A DNA stretch of 25,199 bases, taken from contig CAZHNN010000026.1 of the NCBI GenBank assembly GCA_964533965.1, positions 1 to 25,199 of the forward strand, written 5' to 3'. The notes beneath the pieces are model-generated. The model ran no database searches and had not been told where the DNA came from. It worked only from the letters and a program-made list of their open reading frames with translations. The number at the start of each line of letters is the position of its first letter. The first letter of the stretch is position 1. Source of the stretch: RGIG3178 sp964533965. Its GTDB lineage: Bacteria > Bacillota > Clostridia > Christensenellales > QAND01. The position numbers were made by a program, and so were the translations under genes. Of this stretch, positions 6,727-15,014 are shown piece after piece.

Positions 6727-9360
6727 CTATTTACCCAGCTTCTCGCGGATGGCAACCTGCGCTGCCGCAAGCCGCGCTATCGGCACGCGGAACGGCGAAC
6801 AAGACACATACGTCAAGCCGATTTTATGGCAGAACTCTATGCTCTTGGGGTCGCCTCCATGCTCTCCGCAGATGCCCAGCTTGATATTCGGCCGGGTTTG
6901 TTTGCCGAGCTTTGCCGCCATCTCCATGAGTTTTCCGACGCCCTTTGTATCCACGCTTGCAAACGGATCGCCCTCAAAGATCTTGAACTGATAGTAATCC
7001 GGCAAGAACTTCCCGGCGTCGTCACGGGAGAACCCGAAGGTCATCTGCGTCAAATCGTTGGTGCCGAACGAGAAGAACTCCGCTTCCTGTGCGATCTCGT
7101 CTGCGAGTAAGGCTGCCCTTGGCACCTCGATCATCGTGCCTACCAGGTATGGGATCCGAAGTCCCTTTTTCTCCATGATCTCTTCCGCTGTCGTCACGAT
7201 GATGTTCTTCAAAAACGACAGCTCCTTTGTATCAGCCACCAACGGAACCATGATCTCGGGGGTGATCGCTATTCCTTCCTCTTGCGTGACCTCGATGGCA
7301 GCCTCAATGATGGCGGTCACCTGCATGCGGGCGATACCCGGCCAGGTGATAGCAAGGCGGCATCCCCTATGACCAAGCATCGGATTGACTTCCTTGAGGC
7401 TCTCGACTTTATCATAGAGCTGCTCAAAACCGATGCCCATCGTCTTGGCAAGCTCTTCTATCTCATCTTTTTCACGTGGCAGGAACTCATGCAGCGGTGG
7501 ATCCAATAGGCGAATCGTCACAGGCCTGCTGCCCATGGCGTGGTAGAGTCCCTTGAAGTCCGACTTCTGCATCGGCAAGAGCTCTTCCAGAGCCGCTTGG
7601 CGCTGTTGCTTGTTGTCGGATACGATCATGCGGCGTACGGATGCGATGCGCTCCGTTTCGAAGAACATGTGCTCCGTGCGGCACAAGCCGATGCCTTCCG
7701 CTCCGAACTCCCTGGCTGTGACAGCGTCCTTGGGCGAATCGGCGTTGGTACGGACGCCGAGCTTTTTGAATTCATCTGCCCATTGCATGATGGTATCAAA
7801 GTTGCCCGTGATGGTTGCGGGAACGGTCGGTATTTTCTCTCCGTAGACGTAACCGGTGCCGCCATCCAGTGAGATATAGTCGCCTTCATGGAAAATTCGG
7901 TTCTCCATCGTCTTAAAACACTTTTCCTCTTCGTCGATGACGATCTCGTTACAGCCCGCTATGCAGCAGCGGCCCATACCACGGGCGACCACTGCGGCGT
8001 GGCTTGTCATACCGCCTCTGGCGGTCAGAATGCCGCGTGCGCTGTACATGCCCTGGATATCCTCCGGCGACGTTTCGGTTCGAACCAGAATAACATCCTT
8101 GCCTGTCGCTGCCGCCGCTTCCGCATCCTCGGCGTTGAAATACACCATTCCACAGGCGGCGCCGGGAGAAGCCGGAAGGCCGATAGCAATATGGTTGGCT
8201 TTGCTAAGAGCGTCCTTGTCAAAGGTCGGATGCAGTACAGCATTGAGCTGTTTGGCGTCGATCAACAGCAGCGCCTCTTCGCGTGAGACGATGCCTTCCG
8301 CCGCCATATCCACCGCGATCTTCATGGCAGCTTCTGCGGTCCGCTTCGCGTTTCTGGTCTGCAGCATATAGATCTTTGTATGTTCGATGGTAAACTCGAT
8401 ATCCTGCACGTCATGAAAATGCCGTTCGAGCGTATCAGCGATATCGCAGAGCGCTTCATAAGCTTCCGGCATATCCCTTTTAAGTTCGGATATGTGCTTG
8501 GGCGTACGGATGCCGGCAACCACATCCTCTCCCTGGGCATTCATCAAAAATTCGCCAAAAAGTTTGTTCTCCCCGGTGGAAGGGCTTCTGGTAAACGCGA
8601 CGCCGGTGCCGCAATCGTCGCCCATGTTGCCAAACACCATGGACTGAACCGTTACAGCCGTACCCAGCGAAGACGGAATGTCGTTGAGTTTGCGATAGAT
8701 GTTCGCCCTCGGGTTGTTCCAGCTTCGGAACACAGCTTCGATCGCAGATGTAAGCTGGATGCGGGGATCCTGCGGGAACGGTTCGCCATTTTGCGCCAGA
8801 TATATTTGTTTGTACTCCTCAATGAGTTGCTGAAGCGATTGTGCGTCCAATTCGCTGTCTACCGTTACGCCCGCTTTCTGTTTGCGGTTTTCTAGACAGG
8901 CTTCAAACTGAGCCATATCAAGCTCCATGACAACGTTGGAAAACATCTGAATAAACCGGCGGTAGCTGTCGTTGGCAAAACGCGCATTGTTCGTGGCTTC
9001 GCCCAAGCCCTTGCAGGTTTCGTCATTCAATCCCAGATTGAGGATCGTATCCATCATACCTGGCATAGAAACCGCGGCGCCGCTGCGAACGGAAACCAAA
9101 AGCGGGTTCCGGGAATCGCCAAAGCTCTTGCCGGTCTGCTTCTCGAGCTTTAGAAGCGCTTCCATGGCCTGTTCGATGACCGCATCCTCAACTGTGCAAT
9201 CGTTGTCATAGTAGCGGTTGCATGCCTGCGTTGTGATGGTGAACCCCGGCGGAACCGGCAACCCGAGCCCCGTCATTTCTGCAAGATTTGCGCCCTTGCC
9301 TCCCAAAAGCGTACGCATGGATGCATTGCCTTCAGGAAACAAGTATACAAACTTATCCAT
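6727..9360 (-). CDS. ppdK: Pyruvate, phosphate dikinase
   Basis: An 877-residue PPDK, which interconverts pyruvate + ATP + Pi and phosphoenolpyruvate + AMP + PPi. Anaerobes use it in PPi-linked glycolysis or in gluconeogenesis. The N-terminal ATP-grasp domain starts with LGGKGANLAEMTGLGLPVPP. The swivelling phosphohistidine domain has GGMTSHAAVVARGMG, with catalytic His at about 454 and the neighbouring Thr that is phosphorylated in regulated PPDKs. The C-terminal TIM barrel has GICGEHGGDP with the catalytic Cys at about 831. Length and positions match the Clostridium symbiosum enzyme. The ATG at 9360 was chosen over the TTG six codons upstream because MDKFVYLFPEG is the family start and GGGGG lies just ahead. 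It sits 33 bases after recO; no PPDK regulatory protein (YqfL type) is in the window. Confidence 0.97.
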   Translation of the reverse strand: MDKFVYLFPEGNASMRTLLGGKGANLAEMTGLGLPVPPGFTITTQACNRYYDNDCTVEDAVIEQAMEALLKLEKQTGKSFGDSRNPLLVSVRSGAAVSMPGMMDTILNLGLNDETCKGLGEATNNARFANDSYRRFIQMFSNVVMELDMAQFEACLENRKQKAGVTVDSELDAQSLQQLIEEYKQIYLAQNGEPFPQDPRIQLTSAIEAVFRSWNNPRANIYRKLNDIPSSLGTAVTVQSMVFGNMGDDCGTGVAFTRSPSTGENKLFGEFLMNAQGEDVVAGIRTPKHISELKRDMPEAYEALCDIADTLERHFHDVQDIEFTIEHTKIYMLQTRNAKRTAEAAMKIAVDMAAEGIVSREEALLLIDAKQLNAVLHPTFDKDALSKANHIAIGLPASPGAACGMVYFNAEDAEAAAATGKDVILVRTETSPEDIQGMYSARGILTARGGMTSHAAVVARGMGRCCIAGCNEIVIDEEEKCFKTMENRIFHEGDYISLDGGTGYVYGEKIPTVPATITGNFDTIMQWADEFKKLGVRTNADSPKDAVTAREFGAEGIGLCRTEHMFFETERIASVRRMIVSDNKQQRQAALEELLPMQKSDFKGLYHAMGSRPVTIRLLDPPLHEFLPREKDEIEELAKTMGIGFEQLYDKVESLKEVNPMLGHRGCRLAITWPGIARMQVTAIIEAAIEVTQEEGIAITPEIMVPLVADTKELSFLKNIIVTTAEEIMEKKGLRIPYLVGTMIEVPRAALLADEIAQEAEFFSFGTNDLTQMTFGFSRDDAGKFLPDYYQFKIFEGDPFASVDTKGVGKLMEMAAKLGKQTRPNIKLGICGEHGGDPKSIEFCHKIGLTYVSCSPFRVPIARLAAAQVAIREKLGK

Positions 9361-9393
9361 CCTATTTCCCCCTAACATTAATATTACTAATTA

Positions 9394-10149
9394 CTAAGCT
9401 TTATTTAACTGGTCCTGCCAGTGAATAAACGAACGTGTTGGCAATGCCTGCCCGGTAAGATGTAAAAACGACGCTTCTAAAAGCGAAGATAGCTGTGCCG
9501 CGATAGGGCTGATGCTCTCACGGACAGCCTGATACGCAGCGGATGGCACATTTGGCAATTCTTTGAGCGCCAGAAGCGCCAGAGCAGACATGGGAATGCC
9601 GTCTTCCGTCTCCTCTGCGCACTGCGCACACAGGGAACCGCCATATTCCACGCTGAACGCAACGAGATCCTCCGTTGCGTCACAGCAGACACAGGCATTC
9701 GCCTGCGGGCAAAACCCCGCGAAGCTCATCTGTTTGATAAGGAAGAACGCCAATATCGAATCGATATCGCATTGTTCTTCGCATAGGGCTTTCAACGTAT
9801 GCAACAACAAGGAGAAGCCTCGCGTAAAGGGTTCGCCGGGGACCGCGAGCATCTCACATACCTGGCATGCATAGGAGGCCGCCGAAAGAGCATCCGGAGT
9901 CAGTCTGAGATTGTAAAAGATCTCACGAACATCGCATTGCCGTACGTAGTGATGTCCGTCCCGTTCATAGAGTTCAAATTCGCCGTAACAAAACGGCTGC
10001 GCACAAGAAAGAAGCTTACTCTGCGCTTTTCGGCACCCGCGGGCCGTGATGGTCATACGCCCGCTGTCCCTTGTTATCAGGGTAAGAACCCGATCATTAT
10101 CGCGATAGTTTACCGCCCGCGTTACAATGGCCAGGACATTTTGCTGCAA
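9394..10149 (-). CDS. recO: DNA repair protein RecO
   Basis: A 251-residue RecO, which loads RecA at gaps with RecR and anneals single strands. The N-terminal OB fold spans roughly residues 1-80 (ending near YGEFELYERDGHHYVRQ). The C-terminal part has the zinc-type cysteines C153-x2-C156 and C174-x2-C177, within ACVCCDATED and SLCAQC, as in Firmicutes and Thermus RecO. The first in-frame start is a TTG at 10149 with GGGAG about 10 bases ahead, and the protein then opens with the usual VLAIVTRAVNYRDNDRVL. The start lies inside the end of the small yqzL-like gene, so translation is probably coupled. Its neighbours, era and yqzL, are the usual ones. Confidence 0.95.
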   Translation of the reverse strand: MQQNVLAIVTRAVNYRDNDRVLTLITRDSGRMTITARGCRKAQSKLLSCAQPFCYGEFELYERDGHHYVRQCDVREIFYNLRLTPDALSAASYACQVCEMLAVPGEPFTRGFSLLLHTLKALCEEQCDIDSILAFFLIKQMSFAGFCPQANACVCCDATEDLVAFSVEYGGSLCAQCAEETEDGIPMSALALLALKELPNVPSAAYQAVRESISPIAAQLSSLLEASFLHLTGQALPTRSFIHWQDQLNKA

Positions 10150-10268
10150 TCATCCAACGCTCCCATTTTGTCGTGTTGCGTTTTCTGCCTATAGAGCATG
10201 TATGCAGCGGGATCTCCGCTTTGTACAAACTCATCCCAAATAGTATTCGCTGCCATATCCTTATCCAT
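10122..10268 (-). CDS. yqzL: Small YqzL-family protein
   Basis: A 48-codon open frame on the minus strand beginning MDKDMAANTIWDEFVQSGDP and continuing AAYMLYRQK. The pattern, a Trp, Phe, then (T/S)G-x-P or similar and Y-x-LY(K/R), matches the YqzL family of about 45-50 residues that sits between era and recO in many Firmicutes. The function is unknown. AAAGGG lies upstream; an adjacent ATG at 10271 would add one Met. Its 3' end overlaps recO by 28 bases in another frame. The conserved position and motif, not length, support it as a real gene. Confidence 0.78.
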   Translation of the reverse strand: MDKDMAANTIWDEFVQSGDPAAYMLYRQKTQHDKMGALDDCSKMSWPL

Positions 10269-10300
10269 CATTGCGTTATCCCTTTCTCGCTAGTAAGAAA

Positions 10301-10329
10301 ATTGTATCGCAATGGAATGGAACATTCGA
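10301..10329 (-). promoter_or_regulatory. Possible vegetative promoter ahead of yqzL-recO-ppdK
   Basis: On the minus strand TCGAAT, 17 bases, TACAAT. The -10 matches consensus at 5 of 6 positions and the -35 at 3 of 6. It lies in the 90-base gap between era and yqzL, about 30 bases before the yqzL start, and would let these genes be transcribed apart from the sporulation-led upstream operon. Confidence 0.35.
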
Positions 10330-10361
10330 CAGGTAAGTGCTGGCAGCGATATCATCTAATT

Positions 10362-11249
10362 TCATTCATACCCAAGTTCTTTCAATGCCGAAGGGCTGTT
10401 TCGCCAATCTTCCCGGGCTTTTACATATAGTGAAAGGTAAATTTTGGCACCGAAGAATTCTTCCAAATCCTTTCTCGCCAGTGTTCCGATCCTCTTGAGC
10501 ATCTGTCCGTTTTTGCCTATGATGATGCCCTTGTGCCCGGTCTTTTCGCTATAGATGACCGCATGTATCTCCACAACGCCGTCATCCCGCTCCATGAACT
10601 TCTCCAGTTCGACGCCGATGCCGTGCGGCACTTCCTCGGATAAGAGCTGCAACGCCTTTTCCCGTATGATTTCCGAACACAGGAAGGACTCAGGCTTATC
10701 CGTGATCTCATCCTTTGGAAAGTAGGCAGGTCCTTGTGGCAAAAGGTCAATGATCGCATTCAACAGATCAAACAACCCTTCTCCGGTCTTCGCAGACAAT
10801 AAAAATACAGCCTGCGAATGCACCTTCACTGAAATGGATTCCCGCAGGCTTTGCCGCCTGGCCTCGTCCATGAGGTCGGCTTTGTTGATGGCATAAAGAA
10901 CCGGGACACCGCTGCTCGATGCGCGTGCCATTGCCGCTTCATCCCGCTCACCCAGTCCGCTCGCGCCGTCTATGACAACCATCACCGCGTCGACATCCAC
11001 AAGCGAACCGGAAACCGTGCTTTCCATAAACGTCCCCAGTCGGTTGCGTGGATTGTGAATGCCAGGCGTATCAACGAGAACAAACTGATACTGTTCGCCG
11101 TTCACCACGCCCATGATGCGGTTGCGCGTTGTCTGTGGCTTGTCGGAGACGATGGCTACCTTCTCGCCAACCAGCGCATTGACAAGCGAACTCTTGCCTA
11201 CATTGGGTCTTCCAATGACCGCAACAAAGCCAGAACGATAGTCTTTCAC
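10362..11249 (-). CDS. era: GTPase Era
   Basis: A 295-residue Era, an essential GTPase that binds the 3' end of 16S rRNA during 30S assembly. GTPase motifs are G1 GRPNVGKS (13-20), TT at 40-41 in switch I, G3 DTPG (60-63), G4 NKAD (122-125) and G5 SAK near 152-154. The C-terminal KH domain has GIIIGKNGQMLKRIG with the GKNG loop at 245-248. The start is a GTG at 11249 preceded by GGAGG at good spacing. Only 48 bases separate it from ybeY; the dgkA and cdd genes found there in Bacillus are absent. It fits functionally with YbeY, which also acts in 16S rRNA 3'-end maturation. Confidence 0.97.
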   Translation of the reverse strand: MKDYRSGFVAVIGRPNVGKSSLVNALVGEKVAIVSDKPQTTRNRIMGVVNGEQYQFVLVDTPGIHNPRNRLGTFMESTVSGSLVDVDAVMVVIDGASGLGERDEAAMARASSSGVPVLYAINKADLMDEARRQSLRESISVKVHSQAVFLLSAKTGEGLFDLLNAIIDLLPQGPAYFPKDEITDKPESFLCSEIIREKALQLLSEEVPHGIGVELEKFMERDDGVVEIHAVIYSEKTGHKGIIIGKNGQMLKRIGTLARKDLEEFFGAKIYLSLYVKAREDWRNSPSALKELGYE

Positions 11250-11297
11250 GCTGTCCTCCAGCCAAGGAAATCTTTTCTTGTCATCAGTGTACCATCT

Positions 11298-11825
11298 TTA
11301 ATTGGTTTGGACAACCGAATTTGGTCGATTTAAGTCCAAATCTGTCAGAATGGATTCCGTCAGTTCCTGCATGCGCTTTTCATCATCGTCGTTCATATGA
11401 TCGAACCCAAGCAGATGCAACAGACCATGCACGGCCAAAAAACACACTTCGCGCTCGAGCGAATGACCGTAGTCATTTGCCTGTTCGGTGGCTCTTTTTA
11501 GGCAGATGACGATATCTCCAAGCATGAACCGACCGGTCTTTGGGTCTATGTCGATATGTTTGTTTTCAGGTATCTTCCCCGGATTCTCCCCTGCCCAGTC
11601 GATGGTCGGAAAGGATAGCACATCGGTCACGGCGTTGTTTTCCCTATACTCGCGGTTCAGCCTTTGAATGGTCGAAGGCGACACCATGCTTACGTATAAC
11701 TCGCTGTTGTCCACAAGACCGAAACGGGACAGCGCTTCTTCCAAACTGTGCCGCATGAGGGCACCAAGACTTCTCGGAAACGACAATGCCCGTTGTCTGT
11801 TAGTGATTTGAATTGCCTTGTTCAT
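11298..11825 (-). CDS. ybeY: Endoribonuclease YbeY (rRNA maturation)
   Basis: A 175-residue zinc-dependent endoribonuclease involved in 16S rRNA 3'-end processing and ribosome quality control. The family motif HGxLHLxGxDH is present as HGLLHLLGFDH, with zinc ligands H133, H137 and H143. The conserved VTDVLSFP (about 66-73) and LGDIVIC (about 102-108) precede it. The start ATG at 11825 was chosen because GGAGAGAAGG is directly upstream and the five-residue extension to 11840 is unnecessary. The first 26 bases overlap the end of pgpH. Confidence 0.96.
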   Translation of the reverse strand: MNKAIQITNRQRALSFPRSLGALMRHSLEEALSRFGLVDNSELYVSMVSPSTIQRLNREYRENNAVTDVLSFPTIDWAGENPGKIPENKHIDIDPKTGRFMLGDIVICLKRATEQANDYGHSLEREVCFLAVHGLLHLLGFDHMNDDDEKRMQELTESILTDLDLNRPNSVVQTN

Positions 11826-13953
11826 CTGCCTTCTCTCCATCCCTTACAGCCTTTTCATCTGTGTTGTCCTGATACTGGATACGCCCATGGTATGCGCCGC
11901 GCAACACCGACAAGAACGACTCCCGTATGGTATCCAGTTGGGCAAAGGTCAGCGGCGCTTTATCCAGTTGCCCGTCTTCCAGCCTGTTCAAAAAGATCTT
12001 TCGCATCATCTCATCATACTCGCCTCCGCTGGCCCGGGTTGCGGCTTCACAACAGTCTGCCAGCATGACGATGGCCGCTTCCGCGGTATTGGGCTTGCCG
12101 CCGGTATGCCTGAAATCGCGAATATCTGCGTTCGAATCCTGCTCTTTGGCCTTGCTGTAGAAAAATCCAACTGTCGAGCTTCCATGATGTTGCAATGCAA
12201 TGTCGATGATGGGCTGTGCGATGCCCTGCTCTTTTAAGAGTATTGCGCTGTCATGCGGATGCCGCATGATCAGCCTCGCGCTCTCAAGGGGCTGCATCTC
12301 ATCATGCGGATTCTTCATGCCCGCAGGCTGGTTTTCGATGAAGAACTGCGGATCGGACAGCTTTCCCACGTCGTGATAGTAGGCGCCCACACGTGCCAAC
12401 AGCCCGTTTGCGCCGATCGCTTCCGCCGCAGCCTCTGCAAGATTGCCCACCATTACGCTGTGGTGGTAGGTACCAGGCGCTTCGAACATAAGACGTTTTA
12501 GCAGCGGATTGGTCGGATTGCACAATTCCATCAGTTTCATTGGCGTCAGTGCGTTGAAGACGTTCTCCCAAACCGGTGTCGTTCCAAGGCACACAATGCC
12601 GCTCAATATGCCGCCGGATAGCTGCATCGCCATGACATAAACGATCTGCCGTATTCCCGTGTGCGTCAACAGCCCCAGCACCAACTGGATTACCGAACCC
12701 ACGGCTCCGGCTACGATGCCGATGGCAACGATATTGTTCCTTGTCGGATGGCGGTTAATCAAAACAGCAGCCGGATAGCAGCCCATCCATCCGCTGGTAA
12801 GAAAGGCGAATACGGTCAATCCCTCGATCCCGGCTGCCAGCGCGGTTGAGGCGCATAAAAATGCCGTGATCATGCCGACGACGGTGCCGCAGGAGATGTT
12901 CATTGTAAGGCTGAGCACGATGGCCACAAAGGCAATGGGAACGATCTGCAGGTTGATGCGCTGCAAAAAAGCGCCCAACAGCACAACCAAATACAACACG
13001 ATGCAGATCATCAGCGTCTTTTTAAAATCGGCTGCGAGCCCTGCTCCATGCAGATAGAAGATGAGCGTCCCTACCGCCAAAAGAGCGCTTAGGAACACTC
13101 CGATATACACAGACCATACGATACCGCCGGCGAGCATGCCCATGTTCTCGAGCATTTCAATCTGTCTTTGCGTGACGACCTCCCCGATGCGGACGACGAT
13201 CTGGCCCTTTTTATATGTTATATCGACGACGGCATCCTCCGCCTTCTGCCTGGCAAGCTCCGTTGCTGTGCCATCATAAAACGCGTTTGCCTTCAGGGAA
13301 CGCTCCATCATGAGCTTGAAAAGCGGCCTGCTCTGTAAGGCAATTTCCGATGTGTCGATTCTTTCATAGACGGACTGCAGAGCAGGGTTTACCCTGGCTT
13401 CGGTTATCCCTTCCGCAAGCCTTTCGCTGAGGATATTCTTTGCAATGGAAAGTGACTTTTGATAATCGGTGTCTGCGATTAAAAGCCAACCATTGAGCGT
13501 GGTCTTGTCCGTCTGCACAGGGCACAAAGACAACAGCGTTTGCCATTGATCGTTCCTGAGCGTGGAATCATAGGTAGGGGCCTTGCCTTTGCTTCCCTGG
13601 GCTGTGTAGTCATCCAGGTATGGTTGCAGCAGCTTCTTCGCTTCGGTGCGAACCTTCTCCACCGAAGACGCAAATTCAGAAAAATGTGTGACTACCTCCG
13701 AACTTCCTGAGTTGTCGATGGAATAAACCTGTGCTACCGCATCGCGCGCCTGCTGCTTTTGAGTGCTTGTCGCCTCTTGATCAACCACTTCCCGCGCAGC
13801 GAGAATGTTTTCGGGTGCGACATCACCCGCTTTGAGGCTGTAATTCTGCGGGGTTACGGCCACGCTCATGGTGATGCAGAGCGCAAGTACCAGAACGATA
13901 AACAGCGCCCATGATCGCAACCGGAATGGCGAGCCCCATTTGCGAATTCTCAT
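11800..13953 (-). CDS. pgpH: 7TM-HD membrane phosphodiesterase, PgpH/YqfF family
   Basis: A 717-residue membrane protein of the 7TMR-HD family. The Listeria homologue PgpH hydrolyses cyclic di-AMP. It has an N-terminal membrane anchor (about 15-35), an extracytoplasmic region of about 240 residues, a block of hydrophobic segments from about 275 to 460, and a cytoplasmic HD domain. The HD site shows GTYHHSVMVGNL (H497, H498), AYYHDVGKL (H527-D528), ALQHHG (H589, H590) and D633 in MLADCCEA. It lies between phoH and ybeY as in B. subtilis. The ATG overlaps the phoH stop (ATGA), pointing to coupled translation. Substrate is inferred from the family. Confidence 0.94.
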   Translation of the reverse strand: MRIRKWGSPFRLRSWALFIVLVLALCITMSVAVTPQNYSLKAGDVAPENILAAREVVDQEATSTQKQQARDAVAQVYSIDNSGSSEVVTHFSEFASSVEKVRTEAKKLLQPYLDDYTAQGSKGKAPTYDSTLRNDQWQTLLSLCPVQTDKTTLNGWLLIADTDYQKSLSIAKNILSERLAEGITEARVNPALQSVYERIDTSEIALQSRPLFKLMMERSLKANAFYDGTATELARQKAEDAVVDITYKKGQIVVRIGEVVTQRQIEMLENMGMLAGGIVWSVYIGVFLSALLAVGTLIFYLHGAGLAADFKKTLMICIVLYLVVLLGAFLQRINLQIVPIAFVAIVLSLTMNISCGTVVGMITAFLCASTALAAGIEGLTVFAFLTSGWMGCYPAAVLINRHPTRNNIVAIGIVAGAVGSVIQLVLGLLTHTGIRQIVYVMAMQLSGGILSGIVCLGTTPVWENVFNALTPMKLMELCNPTNPLLKRLMFEAPGTYHHSVMVGNLAEAAAEAIGANGLLARVGAYYHDVGKLSDPQFFIENQPAGMKNPHDEMQPLESARLIMRHPHDSAILLKEQGIAQPIIDIALQHHGSSTVGFFYSKAKEQDSNADIRDFRHTGGKPNTAEAAIVMLADCCEAATRASGGEYDEMMRKIFLNRLEDGQLDKAPLTFAQLDTIRESFLSVLRGAYHGRIQYQDNTDEKAVRDGEKADEQGNSNH

Positions 13954-14993
13954 TGGCTTTCCCCTTGGCGGTGGATCGTCACGCGCCGTTTCGGCTGGCT
14001 TTGGCTCCCTTCAAACTTCTCGTGAGCTTCGTAAGCCTTGATGATGTTGCGCACAATTTCATGGCGTACCACGTCGCGCTGGTCCAGATAACAGAAGGAG
14101 ATACCCTCTACGTCCCGCAGCACGCGTGTTGCATGCACCAAACCGCTTGTACGGTCTGTCGGAAGGTCGATCTGTGTGATATCGCCCGTAACGACGATGC
14201 GGCTGCCTTCTCCAAAGCGCGTGAGGAACATCTTCATTTGCTCACGCGTGCAGTTCTGTGCCTCATCCAATATAATATAGGACTCCGTGAGCGTTCTTCC
14301 ACGCATGTATGCAAGAGGCGCTACTTCAATGACGCCCTTTTCCTGCAATTTCAAAAAGCTCTCATAGCCCAAAAATTCCTGCAATGCGTCATAGAGCGGA
14401 CGAAGGTACGGATCGACCTTCTGCTGCAAATCACCGGGCAGGAACCCCAGCCTTTCCCCTGCCTCAACAGCCGGTCGCGTAAGCACGATTCGCTGGACTT
14501 CTTTGTTCTTCAACGCCACCACCGCCTGCGCGATGGCCAGGTACGTCTTGCCCGTGCCTGCGGGACCAATGCAGAACGTGACGACGCTCTTCTTTAGCGC
14601 TGCAACGTATTGTTTTTGTCCCCACGTTTTTGGCTTGACCTGTTTGCCGCGAAATGTCAGGGCCACGACATCCCGCATCATTGCAGCGATCTGCTCGCCA
14701 TTGCCTTCGGACACGACCTCGAGCGCATATTTAATTGCCGTGCGATCGATGTTCTCTCCGGCATCGATTCGATCCAACAGATGTATGACGGTCTCTTTGG
14801 CTATCTGCACCTGCAGCGGTGCGCCAAGGATGACCATTTCATTGCTGTCAAGATGGATGCGCACGCCGAGCTGCGATTCTATGATGTTGAGGTTTTCGTC
14901 AAAGTTACCGAAAAGCGTACGCACAGATTCCATGCTCTTTGGTTGTATGCGTTCCTGCACCGTTGCGCTTGTATTGCCATCCGATGTGGCCAA
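13950..14993 (-). CDS. phoH: PhoH-like ATPase (YbeZ type)
   Basis: A 347-residue PhoH/YbeZ family protein, an NTPase often linked to YbeY and ribosome or RNA metabolism. An N-terminal KH-like segment (about 25-95) precedes the P-loop domain with Walker A GPAGTGKT (143-150), TRPAVEAGERLGFLPGD, and Walker B YIILDEAQN (239-247), followed by the helicase-like VVTGDITQIDLP. The start is a TTG at 14993. An ATG at 15000 is in another frame and too close to the Shine-Dalgarno AAAGGAGG. The stop overlaps pgpH, and yqfD ends 21 bases upstream. The phoH-pgpH-ybeY-era set is a conserved RNA-maturation neighbourhood. Confidence 0.95.
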   Translation of the reverse strand: MATSDGNTSATVQERIQPKSMESVRTLFGNFDENLNIIESQLGVRIHLDSNEMVILGAPLQVQIAKETVIHLLDRIDAGENIDRTAIKYALEVVSEGNGEQIAAMMRDVVALTFRGKQVKPKTWGQKQYVAALKKSVVTFCIGPAGTGKTYLAIAQAVVALKNKEVQRIVLTRPAVEAGERLGFLPGDLQQKVDPYLRPLYDALQEFLGYESFLKLQEKGVIEVAPLAYMRGRTLTESYIILDEAQNCTREQMKMFLTRFGEGSRIVVTGDITQIDLPTDRTSGLVHATRVLRDVEGISFCYLDQRDVVRHEIVRNIIKAYEAHEKFEGSQSQPKRRVTIHRQGESQ

Positions 14994-15000
14994 TCGCCAT

Positions 15001-15008
15001 CCTCCTTT
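15001..15008 (-). promoter_or_regulatory. Shine-Dalgarno AAAGGAGG deciding a TTG start for phoH
   Basis: AAAGGAGG ends 7 bases before the TTG at 14993 and abuts an ATG at 15000 whose frame closes after about 30 codons. Spacing and frame both favour the TTG. Confidence 0.8.
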
Positions 15009-15014
15009 TAACCG

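Noticed and set aside
9361..9415. Separate promoter for ppdK (GTTAAA, 17 bases, TAATAT on the minus strand)
   Set aside because: Both boxes are weak (3 of 6 and 4 of 6) in a short AT-rich gap, so chance is likely.
13911..14597. A 228-codon plus-strand open frame opposite phoH
   Set aside because: It is antisense to the PhoH P-loop domain, with no ribosome site or family pattern.
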